From Desulfobacterales bacterium (lineage in GTDB: Bacteria; Desulfobacterota; Desulfobacteria; Desulfobacterales; JAQWFD01), in the NCBI GenBank assembly GCA_028704555.1, contig JAQWFD010000015.1, positions 17,993 to 81,992 on the forward strand: a stretch of DNA of 64,000 nt, written 5' to 3'. Below are positions 29,311-38,291 of this stretch, piece by piece (within the stretch, counting starts at the first letter, position 1; every line of letters begins with the position of its first letter). A program made the translations under genes and the position numbers. Below the pieces are notes generated by a model. That model saw nothing but the letters and a program-made list of their open reading frames with translations, was not told where the DNA came from and searched no databases.

Positions 29311-29532
29311 TTATACACGATTTTTTTTATTCACGCGGGCGCTTGAATCGTTGTGGCAGATGGCGATCAAAAATAGTAACAAAATAAAAATGCCCCATAC
29401 TGAATATAGATAAATCCATATTGCGGCATGTGCCTTTTCTTGAAATACGGATAAAACCGGCCAGTTGAACAACAAAAAGACGATGCAGAATAAAAACGCA
29501 TGAAATGTCGGTGAGACAAACAGCCGTTTCAT
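29311..29532 (-). CDS. Small membrane protein upstream of the SSF-kinase
   Basis: 73 aa, MKRLFVSPTFHAF then two hydrophobic segments (FCIVFLLFNWPVL, AIWIYLYSVWGIFILLLFLIAI) and a basic tail (NKKNRV). I know of similar small proteins next to SSF-type kinases but not their role. The start at 29532 is chosen because AAAGGATC lies 4 nt upstream; the frame extends to 29547. It sits 22 nt before the kinase gene, so cotranscription is likely. Confidence 0.75.
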   Translation of the reverse strand: MKRLFVSPTFHAFLFCIVFLLFNWPVLSVFQEKAHAAIWIYLYSVWGIFILLLFLIAICHNDSSARVNKKNRV

Positions 29533-29544
29533 GTGCGATCCTTT

Positions 29545-29909
29545 CATTTGCCAGAGGGCAGAGGGCAGGACTGCGTGCCGAGGACTGAGTTAAGAATATA
29601 GAACCGGTCAGAGGACAGATTCCTGATGGCCGGTAGATATAAAAAATAATATAAGAAGCCGTGTAGGGTGTCAAGCGGAAGAAAACCAGATCTTACTGGA
29701 ATTGAAGGGGGTTTGATGGATATTCAGGTATATGACAAATAAAAAAATAAATACATTGAAGTACTGCCACAGACCGGATTTTACCGGATTGGATGTTGAC
29801 TTGTAAGCGGTGGTTTCTGACAGGGTGGGACTGAATTTGAGGCAGGGTTCATAACCTCCGGGACGTTTTTATGAACCCTGTTCATCTGTCTCTGCCGGTT
29901 TGCGTCAGG
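29545..29909. other. Gap with repeats and a hairpin upstream of the kinase operon
   Basis: About 365 bases without a gene. At 29545-29600 are GCCAGAGGGCAGAGGGCAGG-type heptamer repeats. At 29843-29880 a 12-bp inverted repeat (CAGGGTTCATAA/TTATGAACCCTG, 14-nt loop) sits 30 bases beyond the rpe stop; it could be a terminator of the rpe operon, but no long T run follows on that strand. Confidence 0.5.
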
Positions 29910-30560
29910 CTATAAATTTTTCCGGAGCGTTTCAATGGCAGTTACATAGTCCGGGTTTCCGAATACGGCGGATCCGGCAACGAACACGTCAACGCCGGCA
30001 CGTGAAATATCTCTGATGTTGTTCTCATTGACGCCGCCGTCAATTTCTATCAGAGTGGAAAGACCTCTTGCCTGAATCATTTTTCGAAGCATATTGATTT
30101 TTTCTAAACAGTTCGGAATAAAAGACTGCCCGCCGAATCCGGGATTGACGCTCATAAGCAGTACATAGTCCAGATCATCAAGTATCCAGTCCAGTGACGT
30201 TAATGACGTGGCAGGATTCAGAACAACGCCTGCCTTTGCCCCGGAGTCTTTAATCAGTTGAACGGTCCGGTTCAGATGCGTGCATGCTTCCACCTGGACA
30301 GAAATCCAGGATGCTCCGGCGGTTGCAAAATCCGGAATGTATCGATCCGGTTGTTCAATCATCAGGTGTACGTCAATGGGAAGGGATGTGACGCGCTTGA
30401 CAGCACTGACCACAATGGGCCCCATCGTGATGTTAGGAACAAAATGACCGTCCATCACGTCTACATGTATCCAGTCCGCGCCGGCCTTTTCAACGGATGT
30501 GATTTCTTTGCCGAGTTTTGAAAAATCGGCGGATAATATTGAAGGTGCGATGAGTTTCAT
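29910..30560 (-). CDS. rpe: Ribulose-phosphate 3-epimerase
   Basis: 216-aa TIM barrel interconverting ribulose-5-phosphate and xylulose-5-phosphate in the pentose phosphate pathway. Conserved: IAPSILSADFSKLGKEI, DWIHVDVMDGHFVPNITMGP, MSVNPGFGGQSFIP, LIEIDGGVNENNI and DVFVAGSAVFG. Catalytic Asp residues lie in DVMDG and EIDGG, and the metal His in DVHLMIEQP. Downstream gene of the def-fmt-rsmB-PASTA cluster; 147 bases separate it from the PASTA gene. Confidence 0.97.
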   Translation of the reverse strand: MKLIAPSILSADFSKLGKEITSVEKAGADWIHVDVMDGHFVPNITMGPIVVSAVKRVTSLPIDVHLMIEQPDRYIPDFATAGASWISVQVEACTHLNRTVQLIKDSGAKAGVVLNPATSLTSLDWILDDLDYVLLMSVNPGFGGQSFIPNCLEKINMLRKMIQARGLSTLIEIDGGVNENNIRDISRAGVDVFVAGSAVFGNPDYVTAIETLRKNL

Positions 30561-30707
30561 AATTGTATACCATCTCCTTTGTTCAGATAAAAATGCATCC
30601 CGCAGAGTGACGCGGATTATTTAAAGGGGTTATTTTTTTACTCGTGCCCATCCAGATAAATTTGGCCTTCAGAATATGGGTATTAAAGTGTGTTTTCAAT
30701 CAACCCA

Positions 30708-31673
30708 TCAATCAAATACCTGTGTCCGGATCAGGATATCGTCTTCATAAATCAAAACGGTGGCCCCTGCGTTTCCGGGTATGAGATACCATAGGCTTTT
30801 GCCCGGATGGACATAATTGTCAAACAGTGTATTGGCAAGACCGAAACAGTTCAGTTCGATACGAATATGTCGTTTTAGAAAGCCATCGGCCGCTTTATAT
30901 TGAAACAGACCGATGCCACGCATACCATATGAAATGTGCGCTTCTTTGGCTTCAGCCTTTCGATTGATAATCAGATTGACCTCGCTGCCTTCCGTAACTC
31001 GATAGCCTGAAGGAGGCTGCTGACTGATAATCGTATTTTGGGTTTGAGCGGGTTGGAACGTGGCGGTGATATTGCCGACAACAAGGTGGATATCTTCGAT
31101 CCTTGAAATGGCATCGTCCAGATAGAGTCCTTTCAGCTCCGGTATCTTAAATGATCCGGGTCGTGGCCCCATACTGACAAGCATATTGCAGGCACTGTCG
31201 TGCCGGGTTTTGAATTCGGGTGCCGGGGATTGAGCGATAATGAATTCTTTTACCGTAAGGTTATGGTAGGTGTAGGCAATATGTCCTTGACGCAGGCCAT
31301 TTTCTTCAAGGATAAGTCGTGCCTGACGGGCTGAAGCCCCTTTAAGATTTGGAACCAGTATGGTCTCCGGGCCTTTGGAGATGATGAGTGTGACATCTCT
31401 GCCTTTTTTGATCTCTGCCCCGGCCTCGGGTTCCTGAAAAATGATACGATTTTTGGAAATGGTTTCACTGTATTCAGAGCCCTTCACTTTCGTATTCAAC
31501 TCCAGATCCGTAAGCAGTTCAAGCACGTAAACCACATCTTTATCGACAAGCTCCGGAACCACTACGGCCGCTTCGCTTTTGATGATCAGCGAAAACGTAA
31601 AATAGGCGCTTATACCGGCAACTGCTACAGCAATGGCAGCCAGTGCTGTTATTTTCAATATTCGAAACAGCAC
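30708..31673 (-). CDS. PASTA domain protein with one membrane anchor
   Basis: 321 aa. One N-terminal transmembrane segment (LAAIAVAVAGISAYFTFSLI) and a periplasmic tail with three PASTA repeats: VVPELVDKDVVYVLELL, VPNLKGASARQARLILEENGL and IPELKGLYLDDAISRIED, each about 65 residues with a glycine-proline turn (PEAGAEIKKG, PPSGYRVTEG). The final 60 residues (GIGLFQYKAADGF...) are not PASTA-like. PASTA domains bind peptidoglycan fragments or beta-lactams in other proteins. There is no kinase domain, so it is not a PknB-type kinase. It lies 11 nt after rsmB. Confidence 0.88.
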   Translation of the reverse strand: MLFRILKITALAAIAVAVAGISAYFTFSLIIKSEAAVVVPELVDKDVVYVLELLTDLELNTKVKGSEYSETISKNRIIFQEPEAGAEIKKGRDVTLIISKGPETILVPNLKGASARQARLILEENGLRQGHIAYTYHNLTVKEFIIAQSPAPEFKTRHDSACNMLVSMGPRPGSFKIPELKGLYLDDAISRIEDIHLVVGNITATFQPAQTQNTIISQQPPSGYRVTEGSEVNLIINRKAEAKEAHISYGMRGIGLFQYKAADGFLKRHIRIELNCFGLANTLFDNYVHPGKSLWYLIPGNAGATVLIYEDDILIRTQVFD

Positions 31674-31684
31674 GTTTTCAGTAC

Positions 31685-33043
31685 CTATGAATTTCGTTTA
31701 AAGACCACGGCAAAAAATCCATCCATATGGTGTGCGTGAGGCTGAGTTTTCATATATCCCTTCTCATTGACCAGTGAGTGGATTTGAGATGGCAGATATG
31801 CCAGTTCTTTATCTATGATAAATTTGGAATGTGTGGTTAAAAAGGCATTGATCACGTCTTCATTTTCTTCAGATTCTGTGCTGCAGACCGAATAGACGAT
31901 GATCCCGGATGGTTTGATGCACGGCGCCAGATGATCCATAAACTGGATCTGTCGTTTTTGATAGTTCCGGAAATTTTTTTTGGACAGACGCCATTTTATA
32001 TCAGGGTTTCTCCGGAGAACGCCGAGGCCGGAGCAGGGGGCATCCACTAAAATCCGATCAAACAGCGCATGGTATTCATCACTTATCGGCCGGGTCAGAT
32101 CATGGCAGCGCACAGTGGTATTTTCAACCCCGAGTCGCTGCATTTCAGCCTTAAGCCGCTCGAGTTTATGGCTGTCATTATCCATGGCGACAATGCGTCC
32201 CCGGTTTTTCATCAGCTGGGCGATATGCCCGGTTTTCCCGCCGAGGCCGGCACAGGCATCCAGAACCGTATCCTCGGCCTGCGGATTCAACATGAGTGTG
32301 ACAAGTTGTGCCGCTTCATCCTGAACCTGAAACCATCCCTGCCGGAAAGACGGAAGGTCAGGTATTGCAACTCCGGGGTGACTGAATGTGATTCCATCGG
32401 GTGAAAATCGGGTAGGCTGAGGTTGCTCGACTCCGGTTTCCAGACTTTTGATCAGCTCTTCCCGGGTTGCTTTAATCGTGTTGGTTCGAATGGTCAACGG
32501 AGGAATTTTATTGATGGCATCGCAGAGCTGTTCTGTTTCCTCGAGGCCGTAGCGTTTCAGCCATCTGAGGATCAACCATCGGGGGAATGATTTTGTTGCC
32601 GAGAGGGCCGTCACCGGATCGGTATGCAGGTCCGGAAATTCGAGGGTTTCATGTTTTCTGACCGCATTTCGTAAAACGCCATTGACGAATTTGACTACCC
32701 AGAGGGGGGCAGTGGATTTTGCCATTTCAACAGATGTGTTGACGGCGGCGGAGACGGGGATTTTACTCAGGTAAATAATTTGAAACAGGCCGAGCCTGAG
32801 AATATTCAAAATTTCAGGTTCGATTCTCTGCAAAGGGCTTTTTGAAAATTGGGCGATAATCCAGTCAAGTCTGCCCTGCCAGCGTAAAACGCCGAATACG
32901 AGCGCCTGAAGCAGCGCTTTTTCCCGTTTGTCATGGAGCACGTCTGACGCGTAGGCTTCTTCCATGATGGTGTCGAGCGTTTTGTTTTCATCCTGCAGAC
33001 GGTTCAATACGGACAAGGCCATTTGTCGTGCATCAATTGGCAT
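31685..33043 (-). CDS. rsmB: 16S rRNA (cytosine-967-C5)-methyltransferase
   Basis: 452 aa. N-terminal NusB-like RNA-binding domain (ARQMALSVLNRLQDENKTLD, LLQALVFGVLRW), followed by the Rossmann methyltransferase fold with the SAM motif DACAGLGGKTGH, Cys in DAPCSGLGVLRRNPD and VYSVCSTESEENED. The frame is open to 33127, but that part begins with a GTG inside GTCGTGAGTCGTG repeats, so the start at 33043 (MPIDARQ) is preferred. No strong ribosome site is visible. Order def-fmt-rsmB is a common bacterial arrangement. Confidence 0.94.
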   Translation of the reverse strand: MPIDARQMALSVLNRLQDENKTLDTIMEEAYASDVLHDKREKALLQALVFGVLRWQGRLDWIIAQFSKSPLQRIEPEILNILRLGLFQIIYLSKIPVSAAVNTSVEMAKSTAPLWVVKFVNGVLRNAVRKHETLEFPDLHTDPVTALSATKSFPRWLILRWLKRYGLEETEQLCDAINKIPPLTIRTNTIKATREELIKSLETGVEQPQPTRFSPDGITFSHPGVAIPDLPSFRQGWFQVQDEAAQLVTLMLNPQAEDTVLDACAGLGGKTGHIAQLMKNRGRIVAMDNDSHKLERLKAEMQRLGVENTTVRCHDLTRPISDEYHALFDRILVDAPCSGLGVLRRNPDIKWRLSKKNFRNYQKRQIQFMDHLAPCIKPSGIIVYSVCSTESEENEDVINAFLTTHSKFIIDKELAYLPSQIHSLVNEKGYMKTQPHAHHMDGFFAVVFKRNS

Positions 33044-33155
33044 AGTTATGAAGCTTTCATTAAATGATTCTGAGCCTGAAGCCCTTTTCGCTTTTACGCT
33101 ATTGTGATTTCCGGACAGATTTTCCACGACTCACGACCCGCAGACTCACGACCGT

Positions 33156-34091
33156 TTAAGTCAAAACTGTCCCTGGTACCAACGGGTGGCCTCTTAAAAA
33201 ATCTTTAATCAAAAGCCGCTTGCCGGATGCACCCTGAATTTCGATGATCGATAAAACGCCTTTCTCCGTGGCTATGACCAGTTCATCCGGAAATCCTTGT
33301 ATAACGGTTCCGGGTGGAGCGGCTGTATGCTTGGCGATCGACGTTGCTTTTAAAATTTTAAGACGGCTGCCGCCATAAAATGTAAACGCCCCGGGCCATG
33401 GATTCATTCCCCGGATAAAGGGGTCCAGAAGTTCGGCAGGTTTAGTCCAGTCGATATGTCCGTCGCTTTTTTTCAGCAACGGCGCGTAGGTTGAGTTGGA
33501 ATGATTCTGAGCTGCCGGGTGAAGGTTTCCTGATTCGAGATCTTGCAGGGTCCTGATCAGCAAATTCGCCCCCAGATCAGCCAGGCGATCATGCAGCGTC
33601 TCGGACGTGTCGTCAGGCCAGATGGGTATTCTGGAGGATAATAACATATCCCCGGTGTCAAGTCCCTTATCCATGAACATGGTGGTCACGCCGGTCTCTG
33701 TCTCTCCATTGATTACGGCCCACTGAATCGGTGCGGCCCCCCGATATTTTGGAAGAAGTGAAGCGTGGATGTTTATGGCGCCGAATCCGGGGATATTCAG
33801 GATGGCTTCCGGCAATATCTGGCCAAAGGCAACGACCACGATAACATCCGGCTTCAGTGAGTCGACCTGATCTTTGAATGCACTGGTTTTGATGGATTCG
33901 GGCTGGATAACCCGATATCCCAGTGCGTCAGCCGTTTGTTTGACAGGAGGCGCAATCAGCTTCCGTCCCCTGCCTTTTGGCCGGTCCGGTTGGGTTACTA
34001 CCAGCGCGATATCATATCCCTGTGTATGCAGAGATTGGAGCGCAGGAACGGCAAATTCCGGTGTTCCCATGTATACGATTTTCAGTGTCAT
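33156..34091 (-). CDS. fmt: Methionyl-tRNA formyltransferase
   Basis: 311 aa. Formylates Met-tRNAi for initiation with 10-formyl-THF. Visible: KIVYMGTPEFAVPAL, the SLLPKYRGAAPIQWAVINGE loop with the NIH catalytic group, and MDKGLDTGDML. C-terminal OB-like domain with FIRGMNPWPGAF. It overlaps the def end by 4 nt (ATGA), so the two genes are translated together. Confidence 0.97.
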   Translation of the reverse strand: MTLKIVYMGTPEFAVPALQSLHTQGYDIALVVTQPDRPKGRGRKLIAPPVKQTADALGYRVIQPESIKTSAFKDQVDSLKPDVIVVVAFGQILPEAILNIPGFGAINIHASLLPKYRGAAPIQWAVINGETETGVTTMFMDKGLDTGDMLLSSRIPIWPDDTSETLHDRLADLGANLLIRTLQDLESGNLHPAAQNHSNSTYAPLLKKSDGHIDWTKPAELLDPFIRGMNPWPGAFTFYGGSRLKILKATSIAKHTAAPPGTVIQGFPDELVIATEKGVLSIIEIQGASGKRLLIKDFLRGHPLVPGTVLT

Positions 34092-34600
34092 TTCAAATTG
34101 CTTTTCTGTTTCTTTTTGAGCCGGCGTTTATACATTTCCCGCTTTAGCGGACTGATGCGGTCAATAAACAGTTTGCCGTTTAAATGATCGATTTCGTGTT
34201 GCAGCACAATGGCCTGCATCCCCTCCGCTTCGATGGAAACCGGGTTGCCTTCTCTGTCAAGCCCTTTAACCATGACTTTTTCAGCGCGGTTTACATCCGC
34301 CCTGAAATCAGGGACACTCAGACATCCCTCAGCCTCTGACAGTATTGACCCTTCATGGGATATGATTTTCGGGTTGATGAGAACCTGCAGATTGCGTTCT
34401 TCTCCGGAGGATACATCATAGGTGATGATACTTTGGCCCACTCCCACCTGATTGGCGGCAAGGCCGATACCCGGGGCTTCATACATGGTTTTTGCCATTT
34501 TATCAATGATGTTTTGAATTGTCGTATCAACTTGTTCAACCGGCCGGGTCGGTTGCTTTAGAAATTTGTCCGGATATGTCAGGACTTCAAAAACGCCCAT
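34088..34600 (-). CDS. def: Peptide deformylase
   Basis: 170 aa. Removes the N-formyl group from nascent proteins. All three metal/active-site motifs: GIGLAANQVG, EGCLSVP (Cys ligand) and QHEIDHLNG (two His ligands and catalytic Glu). First gene of the def-fmt-rsmB cluster. No promoter is obvious; upstream is the heptamer-repeat stretch. Monocistronic start ATG at 34600 with AAGGTAC close by. Confidence 0.97.
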   Translation of the reverse strand: MGVFEVLTYPDKFLKQPTRPVEQVDTTIQNIIDKMAKTMYEAPGIGLAANQVGVGQSIITYDVSSGEERNLQVLINPKIISHEGSILSEAEGCLSVPDFRADVNRAEKVMVKGLDREGNPVSIEAEGMQAIVLQHEIDHLNGKLFIDRISPLKREMYKRRLKKKQKSNLK

Positions 34601-34644
34601 ATTTAGTACCTTTCTGATAATATATTTTCAGGATTATGCAGGGG

Positions 34645-34817
34645 GAACAGGACTGAGGACTGAGGGCTGGGGACTGAGGGGGGATGCCTCGATTTGCTGA
34701 AAAATTTCTGATACTCCTCTGCCCACTGCCCACTGCCCACTGTTCTTTGTCATCTGCCCTCTGTCATCTGCCCTCTGCCCTCTGTCATCTGCCCTCTGCC
34801 CTCTGTTTTCTGCCCTT
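34645..34817. repeat. Heptanucleotide-phase simple repeats
   Basis: GGACTGA units (34649-34680), then CTGCCCACTGCCCACTGCCC and CTCTGTCATCTGCCC units (34716-34817). The 7-nt phase with alternating T/C-rich words is the same as in other gaps here. The repeat crosses the end of the following gene and supplies its last codons. Confidence 0.85.
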
Positions 34818-35849
34818 AATGCTGCTCACAAATGTGGATATCAGGCCCACTATGATGACCGGAACCATTTGGACGACATGATTTACAAGCGTATAGCCGG
34901 CGGCCGTTTCTGCAGTTACACCAAACAGGGCCATGGCAAACATGCCGCCTGCCTCCCAGATTCCCCAGTATCCCGGAACAGAAGGCAATACAATAAATAC
35001 ACATATTATAATCATAACGGCGGATAATTCAAGAAATGATAACTCAATTCCCGGGCAGCCGAACGCCATGGCATAATATGAAAGAGCGGCAAGTCCCCAG
35101 ATTCCGATTGACAGAGTGGAACAAATCAAGGTCTTTTTCACATCTTTCAACAGACTGAATACCGATGTGACATTGTTCATACAATGGATTAATGGTGAAC
35201 ATAATCTGTTATTTATTTTTTCCCGGAACGAAACGCTGGTAAAGAAAAACAAATGGGGGATGCCGATAACGGCCGTTTGTATCAGATCCCGTGCAGCTTT
35301 AAAGCTGATCAGTACGATCGCACCGAGCAACAGGAGAACGAGTTTGATCATGCCGGAACCTAACGTGATCAAGGTGGCCCGGTTTAACGTGTAGCCTCCG
35401 AACGGGATGTTCAGATACGGATCGATTTGGACCGTCAATAGTACGATAACGCATAAAATAATCAGCAAAATGACATCAAATATCCGTTCTGCTGCAACCG
35501 TAGCCAGACCCGTTGAAAAGGGCACGTCCTCTTTTTTTTTTAAAATGGCGGGTCTTGCCAGTTCACCCATTCTGCCAGGAAGGATGCAGTTTAACATGAA
35601 TCCTGTCATCAGCGGGTGAAACGCTTTCCAGAATCCGATGGTGTGAGTTGAACTCAGGATAAGCTGCCAACGGATAGCCCGGAGTCCGAAGCTCATTAAA
35701 ATAATCGCAGCCGAGGGAAATACCCAGATATAATTGACGGAGTTAAAATAATGAATTACTTGAGAAACTGGGATGTTACGGAACGAAAGATAAAACGCGG
35801 CTGTCGAAATCAGCAACCCTGAAAAAAAGGAAAAAACAAGTCGTTTCAT
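34785..35849 (-). CDS. LPG synthase-like integral membrane protein
   Basis: 354 aa with about eight transmembrane helices, of the lysylphosphatidylglycerol synthase TM-region / UPF0104 family (FHPLMTGFMLNCILPGRMGELARPAIL, PSVPGYWGIWEAGGMFAMALFGV). Related proteins occur as flippase-like or lipid-modifying partners; no synthase domain is present. The last residues (KQRAEGR) are encoded by the CTCTGCCC heptamer repeats, so the C-terminus was probably altered by repeat spread. Start ATG at 35849. Confidence 0.85.
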   Translation of the reverse strand: MKRLVFSFFSGLLISTAAFYLSFRNIPVSQVIHYFNSVNYIWVFPSAAIILMSFGLRAIRWQLILSSTHTIGFWKAFHPLMTGFMLNCILPGRMGELARPAILKKKEDVPFSTGLATVAAERIFDVILLIILCVIVLLTVQIDPYLNIPFGGYTLNRATLITLGSGMIKLVLLLLGAIVLISFKAARDLIQTAVIGIPHLFFFTSVSFREKINNRLCSPLIHCMNNVTSVFSLLKDVKKTLICSTLSIGIWGLAALSYYAMAFGCPGIELSFLELSAVMIIICVFIVLPSVPGYWGIWEAGGMFAMALFGVTAETAAGYTLVNHVVQMVPVIIVGLISTFVSSIKGRKQRAEGR

Positions 35850-35871
35850 ATCGTGTATGTGATATCAGGTG

Positions 35872-36039
35872 TTAGGGCATCGGCAAGAATAAATTGCACA
35901 GTTTTGCTTGTCTTTTTGCCCGTCTTCCGCGTTGCTCTCAAAGAGCACATCCAATGAGTATGCGTATCTTTGATACGCCTTGAAGACAGACAAAAATCCC
36001 GCGCAATCCCGGCACAATTTATTTTTTCCGATGCCCTTA
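35872..36039. mobile_element. Palindromic MITE-like element, second family (168 bp)
   Basis: Ends match as an imperfect inverted repeat of about 25 bp: TTAGGGCATCGGCAAGAAT at 35872 and the reverse complement of CAATTTATTTTTTCCGATG ending 36039. The interior carries inverted words around GTATGCGTATC-TTT-GATACGC. No frame inside looks like a protein. Its right end contains the ribF stop codon (TAA at 36037-36039), so the insertion is at the 3' edge of ribF. No convincing target duplication. Confidence 0.65.
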
Positions 36040-36969
36040 CAGGGAAATAATACGACGTGCCACCGCAATATCGGTTTTGATTTGTTCGGAAAGCGCGTGG
36101 ATGTCGGAAAATTTAATTTCATCTCTTAACCGTTTGATAAAGTTTACCCGGATATCCTCTCTGTAAATGTTCTCATTAAAATCCAGAATATGAATTTCGA
36201 TGGTATAGATATGGTCATCAAAGGTGGGGCTGTATCCGATATTGGCAACGCCTTTGTACCGTTTGTCCCGGTATTGGACGGTCACGGCGTATACACCTAT
36301 CTTGGGGCATAACTCATCATCCAGGTGGATATTGGCCGTAGGAAATCCGAGAAGCTTACCGCCTCTGTTGCGCCCGGTAACGACTGTTCCTTTGATCTGA
36401 TAATGTCGGCCGAGCAGTTTTCGGGCTTTTTCAATCTGTCCATCCATGACCAGTTCACGAATTTTAGTACTGCTGATTCGTTCGTTCCCTTTATCGGATG
36501 TATTAATCCAGTCTGCAATGATTACTTCAAAACCATATTCAAGCCCGTAGGTTTTCAGTAAATCAAGATTGCCTTCCCTGTTGCGTCCGAACATATAATC
36601 CCCGCCGACAATGACGGCCTTTACGCCAATGCGCTTTACGAGAATGTCCTCGACAAACTGTCTGGCCGTTAATTCTGAAAATTCCTTCGAAAATGGGGTG
36701 CAGATCAGCACATCTATATTGGATTTTTCAATCAGTTCAATTTTCTGTTCATACAGGGTTATTTGCGGAGGGCCGTTTTTGTTAAGAAACTTTATTGGAT
36801 GTGGATCAAAGGTCATGGCAATCGATGTGCCGACGATGGAATCGGCTTTTTCGATCACTTCCTGAAAAAGGGCCTGATGTCCTATGTGGACGCCATCAAA
36901 ATTACCAATGGTAATTACGGCATTTTTATACGGTTGTTTAATATCCTCAAGTCGTTCTATCAGCTGCAT
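36037..36969 (-). CDS. ribF: Bifunctional riboflavin kinase / FAD synthetase
   Basis: 310 aa. N-terminal FAD synthetase domain (VITIGNFDGVHIGHQALFQ, GGDYMFGRNREGN, SSTKIRELV), C-terminal riboflavin kinase domain (GTVVTGRNRGGKLLGFPTANIH, YKGVANIGYSP). Makes FMN and FAD from riboflavin. Start ATG at 36969. The stop lies in the repeat end of the 35872 element. Upstream gap contains the tRNA-Leu promoter. Confidence 0.96.
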   Translation of the reverse strand: MQLIERLEDIKQPYKNAVITIGNFDGVHIGHQALFQEVIEKADSIVGTSIAMTFDPHPIKFLNKNGPPQITLYEQKIELIEKSNIDVLICTPFSKEFSELTARQFVEDILVKRIGVKAVIVGGDYMFGRNREGNLDLLKTYGLEYGFEVIIADWINTSDKGNERISSTKIRELVMDGQIEKARKLLGRHYQIKGTVVTGRNRGGKLLGFPTANIHLDDELCPKIGVYAVTVQYRDKRYKGVANIGYSPTFDDHIYTIEIHILDFNENIYREDIRVNFIKRLRDEIKFSDIHALSEQIKTDIAVARRIISL

Positions 36970-36999
36970 GGATGTCCCTGAACCTTTAAAATTATTCGC

Positions 37000-37028
37000 T
37001 TGACATGGAGACTAAATTTTTATAGATA
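37000..37028 (+). promoter_or_regulatory. Candidate promoter of tRNA-Leu
   Basis: TTGACA (37000-37005), 17-bp spacer, TAGATA (37023-37028), about 50 nt before the tRNA. The -10 box is weak. Confidence 0.5.
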
Positions 37029-37078
37029 TACTCATTCATGAAATAAAGCAACAGATGATTCATCTGTATGTGATTCAT

Positions 37079-37165
37079 GCCGAAGTGGCGGAACTGGTAG
37101 ACGCGCTAGGTTCAGGGTCTAGTCGGAGTACTCCGGTGGGAGTTCGAGTCTCCCCTTCGGCACCA
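37079..37165 (+). tRNA. tRNA-Leu (CAG)
   Basis: Acceptor GCCGAAG pairs with CTTCGGC; anticodon loop TTCAGGG gives CAG; a long variable arm (CGGAGTACTCCG) typical of class II tRNA; T-arm with GTTCGAGTC; encoded CCA at 37163-37165. Confidence 0.97.
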
Positions 37166-37173
37166 CAAATAAG

Positions 37174-37211
37174 AAAAGGGGGTTAGCTTGTATTGGCTAA
37201 CCCCCTTTTTG
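37174..37211 (+). terminator. Rho-independent terminator after tRNA-Leu
   Basis: 14-bp stem AAAAGGGGGTTAGC/GCTAACCCCCTTTT with an 8-nt loop and T-run; 9 nt after the tRNA end. Confidence 0.88.
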
Positions 37212-37422
37212 GGTGGTAAAAAATGAGGATCCAATCTGATTGGCCCGAATCGGGAATAAAAAACGGGTAAGAATGCCGCATTTGAAAATGGTACCGGAAA
37301 ATCCGGCAGACAGAAGAACGGAAGTGCTTGCTGTTTAAGACAATCGTATGGCGGCAAATATAACTGGGATTGGTTTTTTTTGATTTCAGGTCAATGATGA
37401 TTAGCGCCCGGCATACCCTTTT

Positions 37423-37629
37423 TCAGCCGGTCTGTTTGCTCGGATAGTACGAAATATTTTCGGGGCCGCTGTCATACTTGTAGGTTGTCTGCACATACTT
37501 TTGAACGATTTCATTCATTTCCTGATCGGTTAAAACACAAATCGGCTTTCGTGATTCTCCCTGTTCAAATAAAATCCAGAAGTGTTCACCATCAGATTTG
37601 CATTGAAATTTTTCCGCAAAAACACCCAT
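37423..37629 (-). CDS. Small hypothetical protein, 68 aa
   Basis: MGVFAEKFQCKSDGEHFWILFEQ..., acidic and soluble, with a helix-like core (LTDQEMNEIVQKYVQ). GAGAGG lies 8 nt upstream of the ATG at 37629. I do not recognise the family. The composition and ribosome site argue that it is a real gene, without a clear partner nearby. Confidence 0.6.
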   Translation of the reverse strand: MGVFAEKFQCKSDGEHFWILFEQGESRKPICVLTDQEMNEIVQKYVQTTYKYDSGPENISYYPSKQTG

Positions 37630-38291
37630 AGATAATTCCTCTCCGGTTAAGAATTAATTCGATTCTATATCAGATACGGTATGCTATGATAGTTTTCATC
37701 CACACATGGTTTTTCGAAGTCTGCGCTTATTTACCCAGTCTCTGCTTCAATCTTCGGGATGGCTCGATTCTGGGCGAAAATTTGGATACTTTGAATATGT
37801 CGGGTGTACAAAACTTCGTCTACTTCGAATTTGAAAAAACTACCCCTGGGGTTCAGAATCTATCATGTTTCCTGGCTGAATTCAGGCAGACTTTAAGGTG
37901 GATTAACCATAGCATTGCTGACTTAAACGTGTCCATAGGGAGATTTGCTTATCTTCATGGGGAAAAATCCTGATTCAGGATCTGATATGATTTGCGGGAT
38001 AACCACGCATGGAAGTATTTTAAAGATAATATTGATATTATATACAGTACATTGATATAATATATAAAAAATTTTTCAAATATTTATTATTGAGCATTCA
38101 TCAATATTACGGTCAGCAGATACCTGATCCGGAGGAATCATCTGGTATTTCAATAATTCCTCCGGGACCAGTCTCTGTTTTTAATCCTCGAAATACTTCA
38201 TGTAGTGCGTGCAAATGTTCGACTTCCTTGAACTTAAAAAATATCCTGTTTCCGGATGGACAAGGGGAAACAAACGAATAGGAGTTAACCC
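37630..38291. other. Gene-free region upstream of the DHH gene
   Basis: About 660 bases, very A/T-rich near 38020-38090 (ATTGATATTATATACAGTAC, then a similar ATTGATATAATATAT, imperfect direct repeat). A plus-strand frame from 37686 and a short one ending at 38281 are not supported. The AT-rich part could hold the promoter of the gene at 38292. Confidence 0.45.

Noticed and set aside
35865..36122. 85-aa minus-strand frame across the 35872 element
   Set aside because: It spans the palindromic element and the ribF 3' end in another frame, with no ribosome site or domain.
37112..37357. 81-aa minus-strand frame over tRNA-Leu
   Set aside because: Same artefact: antisense of the tRNA 3' half and its terminator.
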